A stretch of 64,000 nucleotides of DNA. Origin: Treponema sp. (GTDB lineage: Bacteria > Spirochaetota > Spirochaetia > Treponematales > Treponemataceae). The notes beneath the pieces are model-generated. The model ran no database searches, was not told the DNA's origin, and was given only the letters and a program-made list of their open reading frames with translations. Below, piece by piece: positions 8,441-17,101 of this stretch. The position numbers and the translations under genes are program-made. The stretch's first letter is position 1; the number at the start of each line of letters is the position of its first letter. The stretch is from positions 1-64,000 of the forward strand of contig JAEEYO010000054.1 of the NCBI GenBank assembly GCA_016288205.1. The letters run 5' to 3'.

Positions 8441-11400
8441 ATGGCTGAGAAAGAATTTACGGATGAGACGCGGAAAAAACTGGTTGACGATCATGAGCAG
8501 AGACTTTTCAGGACGGTGAATGCGGACGCAAGATTTCTGGCACTTGCACTTGCGAATTACGGAGAACGGCCTTATTCTGTCCTTTCCGAGCAGACAGAAA
8601 AATTCCGCAGCGACGAAACACCACAGGATTTTATCAGGCGCACATATTTTAAGGAAGTATGCAAGGCATGCATTCCGTCAAAGACAGACAGACAAAAATA
8701 CGAGCTCATCATCCAGAAGAGCAATCAGTTCCAGTACGCCCTGAACTACCAGAGACGCTCGGTACGCTCACAGTCATACGCATTCGGCATAATGCGGAAC
8801 CTTTATCTCATGCACGACTACTATCTCTTTTCCATATTTCATTGCAGCCTCAGCAGCTATCTCCGAAACGAATTAAGCGGCGAGCTCTTGGATTTGAAAA
8901 ATCATTCGGCCACATATTACAGCAGACTTTCCATAAATAATCTGGACATGATGATTGCGGCGGAACTTGACTGGGACATGCAGAACGGAGGCCCGGGCGA
9001 GCTTCACAAAACCATTGAGGACATCATCCTTGGAGAGAACAACACAAGCGCGGTTACGGTTCCGATTATCTGGGGCATTTTAAAAAGCAACGATTCTGAG
9101 CTGCATGAGCTTTTGGGAAAACTTCTTCTTGCCGCACGTCTTCAGGAAGGTGTGCGTCAGGCAATCTGCGAGAGCATGGACTGCGGAACGACCTCTTCTT
9201 TCATCACTCTTTTTTCGGTCATCACAAAAAATAATCTCATCCGTTTTTCAAGCGTAAAGCGTGCGGTGGCGACATGGATCGGAATCTTCAATCAGGATGC
9301 GGCGGAACGCATTTCACAAAAGACTCTGGACCTCATGGACAAATGCCTGCACGACGAAAGGAGAATCCCTCAGATGCTACAAAGCGAGGATGCGATGGAA
9401 GTCATAACGGCACTCTGGGCTCTCGGTTTTTATTCGGCTGAATCCGCACTTGGTGCAATCAAATCGATCATAATGAACGGGAGCAGGAACCAGCTTTTGG
9501 TCGCCGCATATTACAACAGCTCGCTCTACAGCAGAAATCTTTATTCACAATCCGCGGAATATGTCGTTGAGACTCACAGCGATGACATGGAGCTTGTCGC
9601 GGCTTTTCTTCCGACCTATCTCGACAATTTCAACACATTCCACAACATCTGGTATAGGGAGGATCATCCCTCGCCATACTTTTCCCCGTCCGATTACGAC
9701 ACTCCCCCTGAAAAATGGTTTGACGGCGATGTTAAAAAAGCGAGGACACACGCGGACATTCTTTACAAGCTCTTTCAAAAACTCGGCAAGGGAAAGGCAC
9801 CCAAAGTTTTTGAGCACTGCGCGTTTCCCTGGCACAACGTAAGCATCTCAAAAATGGACATAGCGATGAGACTGTGCGTAATGGCGGTAATCATCCCGGG
9901 CTCAGTTCCAAAGGAAGTCTCTTACGAGATGATTGAAAATGCGGAGGGCCTCGGAGCCACGGTAATGAGAAGACTGCTGAATCCCCGCAAGGACAATGAC
10001 GACCGGAACTTTATCGTGCACGCGCTCTCGAACAATGACCTAAGAAGAACCGCCGCGAAAATGCTTGAGGACATTTCCATTTCCGACGAGGAATGCATGT
10101 ACATCGAATCTCTCCTGTGCTACAAAAATGAGGAGCTGAGGTTGATTGCCTCCAACATGATTGCGGAGAGGTCGGACAAAAATTTCGCTCCTTCCATAAA
10201 GCGTCTTCTTGCGGGAAAAAGCGAGGGCGAAAGATTTTCAGGACTCAATTTCGTGAACCGTCTTAAAAGAAAGGACGAGTCCCTGGGGCACGCTGGATTA
10301 GACTGGGAGCAATTTAAGGAAGATGTGGCGGCAATAAAAAATCCCACGCAGAAGGAAGAGATTCTCATAAAAAATCTGCTTGAGGAAAAAGACGAGGATG
10401 AATCACATGAGGATTTTGCTCCGTCGGTTGAATCGCTTTATGACGAGAATGACATAAGCCGAATTTCACTTTCTGAAATCGACCTCGACACAAGCCTCAT
10501 CGACCAGATTACGGACTGCAACAAAAAGGAGCTCATTTCAATTTTGGACGAGTTCGACAGTCTCATGCTTTCACACCGCGACGACCAGTATCAGGATTTT
10601 GAGGGGAACGACCATCGGCTAGGCGAAAAGGGACGCTTTAAATATGATATAGCAGGAGACATTCTTCCGGTTATGGCCAACGGATACTCAATTCACCGCA
10701 AGATAGAAATGCTCCCCTTCCCCGACCTGTGGATTGATTTCTACAACGAGCACATTAAAAATCCCGTCGTCCTCATCCAGCTCTTTTTACTGAAGTTCCT
10801 GCACAATCAGAAAAACGGAATCCTCTCGTCGCTTCTGAAAAAATCTGATTCGGAACTGGAGTCTCCTAAAATCATCGACATCGAAAACATCCTCTTCGGA
10901 AAACTCTGTCAGGTAAACCCGAAGGAGTACGAATATTTTTTGCAGGATGAAAAACAATTCATGCGCACCGCATTCCATACTGTGATCGAGCATCTGATCG
11001 GCTCTTTCTGCGATATCGATTTTTTCAAAAAAATCAGGAGAAGCCTTTTCTGCAAGATTCTCAAGGAAGTGCCCGCCGACAATCTGTGGTATTCCATAAA
11101 ATCATCCAAGACTCAGATTGAAAAATTCACATTGGAATATGTAAGCGCCTTTAGTGCCTTGCTCAATCTTCTTAACGGCTACATCAGTCTGGAAAAGGAG
11201 GATGAAAAATCGGACAAGGAATTTACAAAATGGTTCAAGCTGAATTATGCGCTTGCTCTCCATGCTGATTATGCGAGCAGGACAAATGGGATCGACAGGA
11301 TGGATTGCGTTTACAATCACGATAACAATTATTTGAACAATCTGCGTCCTGACGATTATTTCCGTGCATACAAACTCGGGATAATCAATCTGAATTCGGT

Positions 11401-13684
11401 TTACTACGGAATCATCAAAATCAATACCGCCAGAAAGAGTTTAAGCTGCAAGCCATTCATTTTTTCCGAGGACGAGGAGTTCTTTAATATCTACATGCGG
11501 ATCCATGACACAATCATTCAGAATGAGCTCAGGCGAGGTGACGAGGATTCCACTTGTTCAGCTTTCGTAAGTGCGGTCCGTGTCGTTTATGGAGCTGAAA
11601 ATGTCCTGCGCCTTATCCAAGGATTGGGAAACACACCGTTCGAGCGGGGCCTCGTCGTTTCGCTTGAAAACAACATATATTATTATTATAAAATCCACAG
11701 GGGAAGGACATACAATTTCTCTCATCTCATAGCGGCAAGCCGTCCGGCAAAAGATGACAGTGCGGAAAAGATGAGGGAGCTAGTCGCGAAATACAAAATC
11801 CCCGGGCAGAAACTTTACGACCTTGCGATGTACAACACAAACTGGATTCCACTTTTGAGCGATGTTCTTTCGGTACCACAACTTGAAAGCGGATGCTATT
11901 ATTTTATCGCACACATGAAGGAATCCTGGGGAGACAAAAGAGACGCGACACGCATCGCAAAGTTCACTCCGCTTACGATTGAGGAGCTGGGAAAGGGCGC
12001 GTTTGATTTGGACTGGTTTACCGAAATCTACGGCGAGCTTGGTGAGGAAGTTTTTGGCAAGCTGTATCAGAGCGCGAAATATATCACTGACGGAACGAGG
12101 CATGCACGCGCAAGAAAATTTGCGGACGCTGCACTTGGAAGGGTAACTGAGGAGGAGCTTGAGGCAGAGATAAAGAGAGCTCGCAACAAGGATTTTTTGA
12201 TGAGCTATCCCCTCATTCCGATTACACAAAAGGGAGATGCGTTCAACGAAAGGATTCTTCACCGCTACGAGTTTTTGCAGGAGTTCAAAAAAGAAAGCAA
12301 GCAGTTCGGAGCGCAGAGGAGACAAAGCGAAGGTGAGGCCGTGGAGATTGCGTTGGAAAATCTTTCACGCTCGGCAGGATACAGCGACGTGAATCGTCTG
12401 AACCTGAACATGGAAAGCGCGCTAATTGACAAAGTCCGAGAAGTGTTTGAATGGCAGAAAGTTTCCGACGGAAATGACTCAGGCTACGAAATCCGGATTG
12501 CAGTGAGTGATGACGGAAAGCCCGCCGTTGAATGCAGGAAAGAATCTTCGGACAAGACGCTAAAGAGCATACCGGCTTCATTAAAGAAAAGCGATCAATG
12601 CGCGTATATTCAGGACGTTCACAAAAGACTAAAGCAGCAACATGAGCGCACGAGGGCGATGTTCGAAAACTTTATGACTGAGCAGGTTCTGATTCCGGTA
12701 AATGAAATTGCCATGCTTTTGAAAAATCCTGTTGCAAGTCCGATTGTCTCAAAGCTTGTGTTCATTGATGAAAATAAAAACACAGGACTAATCTCCGAGG
12801 AAAATGGAAAGATCTTCCTCACTGACTGGGACGCCTCAAAAAAATCTCTTACCAAGGAAAGCTCTGTCCGTGTCGCACATGCTTATGATTTGTACACCGG
12901 AAAACACTGGCACGAATGGCAGAAATTTATTTTTGACAACAAAATCGTGCAGTCATTCAAGCAGGTGTTCAGGGAACTCTATGTAAAACTTGATGAGGAA
13001 CTGGACAAGGACAGAAGCCTCATGTTCGCGGGAAATCAGATTCAGCCGAGAAAGGCCGTGGCAGCATTGAAGAGCCGCCGGTGGATTGCGGATTACGAAT
13101 CAGGTTTACAGAAAGTTTTCTATAAGCACAATCTCATCGCGGAGATTTACGCACAGGCAGACTGGTTCTCTCCCGCGGATATTGAATGTCCCGCCATTGA
13201 ATACGTCTATTTTTATCCGAGGCGTTACAGCAGCGAGAAAAACACCACGATAAAGATCCGCGACATTGACCCCATACTTTATTCGGAGATTATGCGTGAC
13301 GTGGATCTTGCGGTGAGCGTCGCACATGCGGGAAGCGTGGATCCGGAGACAAGCCATTCGACAATAGAAATGCGCCGTGCGGTCTGCGAGTTTACCCTGC
13401 CCCTCTTTAAAATTGACAACGTGCGCTTTGAAAAGAATTTCGCATTCATCAAAGGAAGCCGTGCGGAATATTCAGTGCATCTTGGAACAGGGCTCGTACA
13501 CAAAACTGCGGGCGGGACAATCAACATTGTTGCGGTACATTCACAGCAGAGAGGAAAAATTTTTCTTCCATTTGTTGATGAGGATCCGAAGACAGCGGAA
13601 GTGCTCACCAAAATTCTCATGCTCGCGAGGGATGAAAAGATAAAGGACCCGTACATTCTGGATCAGATAAGTGCAGAGGTTTAG
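8441..13684 (+). CDS. Very large DUF4132-type protein (1747 aa)
   Basis: A 1747-residue, mostly helical cytoplasmic protein without signal peptide or membrane segment. The C-terminal 150 residues carry the best family signs: a YSEIMRDVDLAVSVAHAG stretch, then a VRFEKNFAFIKGSRAEYSVH-like segment, and near the end SQQRGKIFLPFVDEDPKTAE followed by KIKDPYIL. These match my recollection of the C-terminal region of DUF4132/DUF5724-type proteins. Earlier parts (about residues 200-600) look like helical repeats. The function of the family is not established. GAGGAGA precedes the start. A 148-residue gene follows after 14 bases and probably belongs with it. There is no Walker motif, so it is not an ATPase by itself. 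Confidence 0.7.
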   Translation: MAEKEFTDETRKKLVDDHEQRLFRTVNADARFLALALANYGERPYSVLSEQTEKFRSDETPQDFIRRTYFKEVCKACIPSKTDRQKYELIIQKSNQFQYALNYQRRSVRSQSYAFGIMRNLYLMHDYYLFSIFHCSLSSYLRNELSGELLDLKNHSATYYSRLSINNLDMMIAAELDWDMQNGGPGELHKTIEDIILGENNTSAVTVPIIWGILKSNDSELHELLGKLLLAARLQEGVRQAICESMDCGTTSSFITLFSVITKNNLIRFSSVKRAVATWIGIFNQDAAERISQKTLDLMDKCLHDERRIPQMLQSEDAMEVITALWALGFYSAESALGAIKSIIMNGSRNQLLVAAYYNSSLYSRNLYSQSAEYVVETHSDDMELVAAFLPTYLDNFNTFHNIWYREDHPSPYFSPSDYDTPPEKWFDGDVKKARTHADILYKLFQKLGKGKAPKVFEHCAFPWHNVSISKMDIAMRLCVMAVIIPGSVPKEVSYEMIENAEGLGATVMRRLLNPRKDNDDRNFIVHALSNNDLRRTAAKMLEDISISDEECMYIESLLCYKNEELRLIASNMIAERSDKNFAPSIKRLLAGKSEGERFSGLNFVNRLKRKDESLGHAGLDWEQFKEDVAAIKNPTQKEEILIKNLLEEKDEDESHEDFAPSVESLYDENDISRISLSEIDLDTSLIDQITDCNKKELISILDEFDSLMLSHRDDQYQDFEGNDHRLGEKGRFKYDIAGDILPVMANGYSIHRKIEMLPFPDLWIDFYNEHIKNPVVLIQLFLLKFLHNQKNGILSSLLKKSDSELESPKIIDIENILFGKLCQVNPKEYEYFLQDEKQFMRTAFHTVIEHLIGSFCDIDFFKKIRRSLFCKILKEVPADNLWYSIKSSKTQIEKFTLEYVSAFSALLNLLNGYISLEKEDEKSDKEFTKWFKLNYALALHADYASRTNGIDRMDCVYNHDNNYLNNLRPDDYFRAYKLGIINLNSVYYGIIKINTARKSLSCKPFIFSEDEEFFNIYMRIHDTIIQNELRRGDEDSTCSAFVSAVRVVYGAENVLRLIQGLGNTPFERGLVVSLENNIYYYYKIHRGRTYNFSHLIAASRPAKDDSAEKMRELVAKYKIPGQKLYDLAMYNTNWIPLLSDVLSVPQLESGCYYFIAHMKESWGDKRDATRIAKFTPLTIEELGKGAFDLDWFTEIYGELGEEVFGKLYQSAKYITDGTRHARARKFADAALGRVTEEELEAEIKRARNKDFLMSYPLIPITQKGDAFNERILHRYEFLQEFKKESKQFGAQRRQSEGEAVEIALENLSRSAGYSDVNRLNLNMESALIDKVREVFEWQKVSDGNDSGYEIRIAVSDDGKPAVECRKESSDKTLKSIPASLKKSDQCAYIQDVHKRLKQQHERTRAMFENFMTEQVLIPVNEIAMLLKNPVASPIVSKLVFIDENKNTGLISEENGKIFLTDWDASKKSLTKESSVRVAHAYDLYTGKHWHEWQKFIFDNKIVQSFKQVFRELYVKLDEELDKDRSLMFAGNQIQPRKAVAALKSRRWIADYESGLQKVFYKHNLIAEIYAQADWFSPADIECPAIEYVYFYPRRYSSEKNTTIKIRDIDPILYSEIMRDVDLAVSVAHAGSVDPETSHSTIEMRRAVCEFTLPLFKIDNVRFEKNFAFIKGSRAEYSVHLGTGLVHKTAGGTINIVAVHSQQRGKIFLPFVDEDPKTAEVLTKILMLARDEKIKDPYILDQISAEV

Positions 13685-13698
13685 AAAAGGATAAAGCG

Positions 13699-14145
13699 AT
13701 GAAGATTTCAGTGAATGTAAAAAGCCTTGGTGCACGCCGTGCCTCGGTGAACGAGAATGAGTTTGAGTTGCCATGCACGCCGCAGGACATTTCCACCGTA
13801 AAAGATTTTCTTGATGCGGTTACGGAAGTCTGTGTGGCCCAGTATAAAAAACGGCAGAGTGAAAGCGAGATTCTGAAAGTACTCAGCGCGGACCAGATAG
13901 ATGAAAAATCTCTTTCAGGGAAAATCAGCTTCGGCGTAAACTACGGAACAAAATCTCCGGTCTTGAGCAATGCACAGGAAAACACGCGGCAATGCTATCT
14001 GGACGGAATCTTCGCGCTCTTCATCGACGGAAAGGAAATCAGCGGCCAGGACAATTCACTTCCCCTGGAAACTCCGCTTGAAATCCGCGAGGGAAGCAAG
14101 GTGAGTTTTATCCGCCTTACGATGCTCGCGGGAAGGATGTGGTAG
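13699..14145 (+). CDS. Small hypothetical protein behind DUF4132, possible beta-grasp fold
   Basis: 148 residues, not recognised from any family with certainty. The layout suggests a ubiquitin/MoaD-like beta-grasp: a first hairpin (MKISVNVKSLGARRASVNEN), a helix (STVKDFLDAVTEVCVAQYKK), and a final IDGKEI ... PLETPLEIREGSKVSFIRL strand pair, which resembles the last strands of MoaD/ThiS-like proteins. It ends in LAGRMW, not in Gly-Gly, so conjugation by the usual route is not indicated. It starts 14 bases behind the DUF4132 gene and ends 9 bases from the convergent RloB gene. Co-transcription with the giant protein suggests a partner role; this is inference. Confidence 0.6.
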   Translation: MKISVNVKSLGARRASVNENEFELPCTPQDISTVKDFLDAVTEVCVAQYKKRQSESEILKVLSADQIDEKSLSGKISFGVNYGTKSPVLSNAQENTRQCYLDGIFALFIDGKEISGQDNSLPLETPLEIREGSKVSFIRLTMLAGRMW

Positions 14146-14154
14146 AAACCAGAA

Positions 14155-14715
14155 TTAATTCTTTTTCTTTTCCTCTTCCAGAATATTAATAAACTGGTAA
14201 ATCGTACTGTAAGTTTTATTGGCTTCTGTTTTATCTTTCATATTATTAACTGCATTCATGCGATTATCCCAGAGAGAATCCTGTTGTTTGAATGTCAGCA
14301 ATCCCTTTTTGTACTGTCCCCATCCGTCAATAGCAGATAATTGCTTTACACATGCATCACTTGTTAATTCTGTTTCAGGAGTTTCCTGATAATGTGAGAT
14401 AAACCAAATTTCAATACATGGCTTACTAATCAACATAATACCGCCACAATTTCTGAGCGCACCCAATACTTCCGGAACATCACCATCGTACATGAGGAAA
14501 GTCCTTATTTCAGACAGACTTCCTGATAATTCCTCTTTATGTTTTTTGATTAATCGTGAAGAAATATTGTTCCCAACAATCTTAGAGACAATTTTGATTG
14601 GAAGCCTGTATCGTTGTTTTAGAAAGTTGACGTAAACTTCTTCTGTTTCTCCTTCACAGATAACAAGAAATTGAGGCCTCATCTTTCTGGGATTTGATTT
14701 TCTTTCTCTTCCCAT
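14155..14715 (-). CDS. rloB: RloB/AbiLii-like TOPRIM-type protein
   Basis: 186 residues. The N-terminal part FLVICEGETEEVYVNFLKQR and the YDGD element (about residue 71) form the TOPRIM-like acidic site of RloB proteins. SKPCIEIWFISHYQ is the conserved S-N/K-P-C-x-E-x-W-x-x-x-H-y motif of the family. It is translated right behind the ATPase gene: the RloA stop (14718-14720) is two bases before ATG 14715, and GGGAG lies inside the end of rloA. RloA/RloB pairs correspond to AbiLi/AbiLii of abortive-infection systems, so this is probably the toxic nuclease-like effector held by the ATPase. No restriction-modification genes are adjacent. Confidence 0.82.
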   Translation of the reverse strand: MGRERKSNPRKMRPQFLVICEGETEEVYVNFLKQRYRLPIKIVSKIVGNNISSRLIKKHKEELSGSLSEIRTFLMYDGDVPEVLGALRNCGGIMLISKPCIEIWFISHYQETPETELTSDACVKQLSAIDGWGQYKKGLLTFKQQDSLWDNRMNAVNNMKDKTEANKTYSTIYQFINILEEEKKKN

Positions 14716-14717
14716 GT

Positions 14718-15989
14718 CTATTCTCCCAGAAGATTTTTGATCACACTTATAGAAGAATTGATGTAAGGCACAGCGTCAAACCTTCCCTCAAGATAACATT
14801 TCTCAGCATCCATATTTTCCCTAAAATCTTTAAAGTCAAACAAAGAATAGACTTCTGTTGAACCATCATCCTTTTTGTTTGTGAAAAGAATCTGATCCCT
14901 TCTCATCTTTTTGATATCCAGAAGATTTGTGTTATGACTGGTAAAAAGGAATTGAGCGGATTTTGACGCATTTACCATGTCAAGAATAAACTGGGCAAGT
15001 TCTGTGTGAAGGCTGGCATCAAATTCATCAAGAATAAGGGTCTTTCCGTTCTTGCATACATCTAGAAGTAAAAGAAGAAGTGAAAAAATCTGTATTGTGC
15101 CTGCTGATTCTTCTGCTTCAAGATGGAATGTCACGTCAGGATTTCTTTTGTGCTTGGTGTAAAAATTGATTTCTTCTACAGTTTGTTGCATTGGTATAGA
15201 TGGAATTGTGCTGGAACCAACTTGTAAGTAAGCAGGAGGAACGGCATAGATTTTTTTTTCAATTTTTACATCAATATTTACAATGTCGCTGTCTGCCATT
15301 TTTAAGGCTTGCAAGATCAATTCTTTATTCTGCTTAAAAAGTTCAACTGCATATTTTCCGGAAAGTTGTGGAAGACCAATCAGAAGTTCTGTTCTAAAAT
15401 AATTGTAGATGGTCTTGGCAATCTTTCTGTCCATTTGACTTGCCCTGCTTATAAACAAGGTGTTTGTTCCTGTGCTTTGAGCAACATCAAGAGGCTTTAC
15501 AAACTGCCCTTCTCCAAAACTATAGATGTCTGTCTTGGCCGGACCTTTAGATTCGTCTCTTGTAAATATTTTAGCCCTTCGTTTTCCTGGATAATAATAT
15601 AACTCTTCTGTAAGGATTTCATTTCTCGTAAGGGTAAAGGAATACTCATACTCAATCCCATCTGTGATAAAATCAATAAAAAAAGAACTGGGCTTCTTGA
15701 AATACCCATCGAATTTGAATGGCATATAATTAAATTTAACGCCTTCATTGTATAGATGTGACTGAAGGATTATTTGTATACAGCTTGCGGCGGCTTTTAA
15801 AATACTGGATTTACCAGAGGCATTCGGCCCAAAGAGTCCCAAAACTTTTATGAGTGTGTCATCATTAAAAGAGAAAACATTATCTGCCAGCATCTTAACA
15901 CCAGCAGTATTGATGTTGCCGGCTTTAAAATCAATACAAACTTCATCCTTTATAGAAAAGAAGTTACTAAATCTCATTTCCAACAGCAT
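14718..15989 (-). CDS. rloA: RloA/AbiLi-like AAA ATPase (OLD/ABC class)
   Basis: 423 residues of the SMC/ABC-like AAA_15/AAA_21 class. Walker A is GLFGPNASGKSS near residue 50. The signature region ESAGTIQIFSLLLLLLD and Walker B TLILDEFDASLHTEL follow in the C-terminal half, with the SHNTNLLD D-loop/His element after it. ATG 15989 is chosen over the GTG at 15995 because AGAGGTG (15993-15999) would be the ribosome binding site. A promoter lies at 16019-16047. It is paired with rloB downstream and likely senses phage or DNA damage while controlling the RloB partner. Confidence 0.85.
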   Translation of the reverse strand: MLLEMRFSNFFSIKDEVCIDFKAGNINTAGVKMLADNVFSFNDDTLIKVLGLFGPNASGKSSILKAAASCIQIILQSHLYNEGVKFNYMPFKFDGYFKKPSSFFIDFITDGIEYEYSFTLTRNEILTEELYYYPGKRRAKIFTRDESKGPAKTDIYSFGEGQFVKPLDVAQSTGTNTLFISRASQMDRKIAKTIYNYFRTELLIGLPQLSGKYAVELFKQNKELILQALKMADSDIVNIDVKIEKKIYAVPPAYLQVGSSTIPSIPMQQTVEEINFYTKHKRNPDVTFHLEAEESAGTIQIFSLLLLLLDVCKNGKTLILDEFDASLHTELAQFILDMVNASKSAQFLFTSHNTNLLDIKKMRRDQILFTNKKDDGSTEVYSLFDFKDFRENMDAEKCYLEGRFDAVPYINSSISVIKNLLGE

Positions 15990-16018
15990 AAACACCTCTA
16001 ATTTGTAGGATTGCTACA

Positions 16019-16047
16019 ATTTTAGCGCTTTTAAGCGAAAAAAGCAA
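16019..16047 (-). promoter_or_regulatory. Promoter of rloAB with dyad in spacer
   Basis: On the minus strand TTGCTT (16042-16047), 17 bases, TAAAAT (16019-16024). The spacer contains CGCTTAAAAGCG, a perfect dyad of arms CGCTT/AAGCG, which is a candidate operator for repression. Confidence 0.5.
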
Positions 16048-16146
16048 GGGGATTATGGGAGGAATAATATTTATGAGATCCGTATCTGGCGAGGGTCCTC
16101 ACGACCCCCGCTTGCCTCACCTATGGTCATTCCGACATCAATCCCT

Positions 16147-16392
16147 TTAATCAGCTCCAATCGTTTTCATTATCTTCGAAACGAAATTTAGTCCTTCCCT
16201 CTTGTCGCTCCCCGTGCTGCTGATGGACACCATTCGAAATCCGCCTGCACAGGCAATGTTCAGAATCACATGATTTCGCTTTCGAACTACATGGATTCCG
16301 TGCTTTTTTAATTCCCTCGCTATCTCAGGGGTCATCCTTCTGTAGCCCTTGAAAATCCGCTTTAGCTCCTTTCTGTTTTCCATTTTATCCAT
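16147..16392 (-). CDS. Small hypothetical protein, weakly HicA-like
   Basis: 81 residues from ATG 16392, with GGAGG 6 bases upstream. The part HGIHVVRKRNHVILNIACAGG followed by FRMVSISSTGSDKREG loosely resembles the fold order of HicA mRNA interferases (beta-beta with a basic-H motif, then a beta strand and helix), but the canonical G-S-H is replaced by K-R-N-H. No HicB partner is visible on either side, so a toxin role is unproved. Its end carries the sequence CTGATTAAAGGGATT, which is also part of the dispersed repeat found at 19.5 and 21.3 kb. Confidence 0.5.
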   Translation of the reverse strand: MDKMENRKELKRIFKGYRRMTPEIARELKKHGIHVVRKRNHVILNIACAGGFRMVSISSTGSDKREGLNFVSKIMKTIGAD

Positions 16393-16515
16393 ATTTGCCT
16401 CCGTGCAATATATAGTGATTAACACTCGTAAAGTTGACAGTATAAAATGCAAAACAAGGAGTATGTCTGATGAATATGATGAAAAAGAAGTGGATTGTCG
16501 TCTGTTTTTTATGCT

Positions 16516-16640
16516 TGCGACTGAAAAACTTTGTCAAATGGGTAGCTGGGGCAGTCCCGGCTTTCAGTCGCAAACATCGTGTTTGCTCCTTCCAGCCCGT
16601 CTACGTTCGCTGTCGCCGCCATCCGTGGCGGCTTTTCCTC
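16516..16640. repeat. Palindromic repeat cluster beside the tRNA gene
   Basis: Several inverted repeats lie in series: GCGACTGAAA (16517-16526) with TTTCAGTCGC (16562-16571), GCAAACA/TGTTTGC around 16570-16586, and GCCGCCATCCGTGGCGGC near 16616-16633. Inside the first loop is AGCTGGGGCAG, identical to the 3' end of the nearby tRNA. The 16393-16902 stretch has no gene I can support. Confidence 0.5.
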
Positions 16641-16705
16641 CCACTTGGTCGGCGCTCACTACGCTAGCTTGAAGTTTCACTGCGAGTACGAGTCCTGTCC
16701 TATCG

Positions 16706-16766
16706 CTTTAAAATAAAAAAATCCCTCCTGATTTAGAGGGATTCTTTTTAGCTGGGGCAGGACTCG
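16706..16766. repeat. Duplicated tRNA 3' end plus terminator
   Basis: This 61-base stretch repeats 16860-16920 almost exactly: TTTAAAAT, the AATCCCTC/GAGGGATT hairpin, and then TAGCTGGGGCAGGACTCG, which is the last 18 bases of the tRNA. After it the copies diverge, so only the tRNA 3' end is duplicated. This is the pattern left by integration or excision of an element at a tRNA 3' end. Confidence 0.65.
16711..16749. terminator. Bidirectional terminator (duplicate copy)
   Basis: AATCCCTC (16720-16727) pairs with GAGGGATT (16736-16743). A T-run follows on each strand (CTTTTT on plus, TTTTTTT on minus). Confidence 0.6.
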
Positions 16767-16861
16767 GTGCCGGCTCGTCCAATCGCCTCAAGTTGCTACG
16801 CACTTGCTTGCAACTTGCTTTCAGGCGATTGAACATTGCTTCGAGTCCTGCCAAAATCACT

Positions 16862-16902
16862 TTAAAATGAAAAAATCCCTCCTGAGCTTAGAGGGATTCT
16901 TT
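16862..16902 (-). terminator. Terminator of the tRNA gene
   Basis: Directly behind the tRNA 3' end on the minus strand: AATCCCTC (16891-16898 read in reverse) pairs with GAGGGATT (16874-16881 read in reverse), then TTTTTTCATTTT. Nearly identical to the copy at 16711-16749. Confidence 0.7.
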
Positions 16903-16975
16903 TAGCTGGGGCAGGACTCGAACCTGCGGCCTCCGGGTTATGAGCCCGACGAGCTGCCAACTGCTCTACCCAGCG
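16903..16975 (-). tRNA. tRNA-fMet (CAT), initiator
   Basis: A complete cloverleaf of 73 bases. The acceptor CGCTGGG pairs with CCCAGC, leaving C1 opposite U72 unpaired, which is the initiator-type mismatch at the first pair. The anticodon arm is TCGGG-CTCATAA-CCCGG: anticodon CAT with the three consecutive G-C pairs that define initiator tRNA. The T arm is GCAGG-TTCGAGT-CCTGC. The usual bacterial mismatch is C1-A72, so U72 is unusual. CCA is not encoded. Its terminator follows at once, and the 3' end is duplicated about 154 bases away. Confidence 0.9.
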
Positions 16976-17052
16976 TCGTATTGAGATATATTTTAGGAAA
17001 AAAATATAAAAAAGTCAATAGGGACTGGGAGAAAAATTGTAATTTTTTTCAC

Positions 17053-17085
17053 AAAAAACCCTGTCTCTCGCGGGGAGAAACAGGG
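17053..17085 (-). terminator. Terminator of the PrsW/H1-like gene
   Basis: CCCTGT and ACAGGG (17059-17064 and 17080-17085) with additional TCTC/GAGA pairing, then TTTTTTGT on the minus strand, 17 bases behind the stop codon. Confidence 0.7.
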
Positions 17086-17101
17086 ATTAGTTCAGGCTGG
17101 C

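Noticed and set aside
16470-16667. Plus-strand frame beginning MNMMKKKWIVVCFLCL with AAGGAG upstream
   Set aside because: The first 16 residues look like a signal peptide start, but the frame runs at once into the palindromic repeats and tRNA-like fragments. At best it is a truncated gene.
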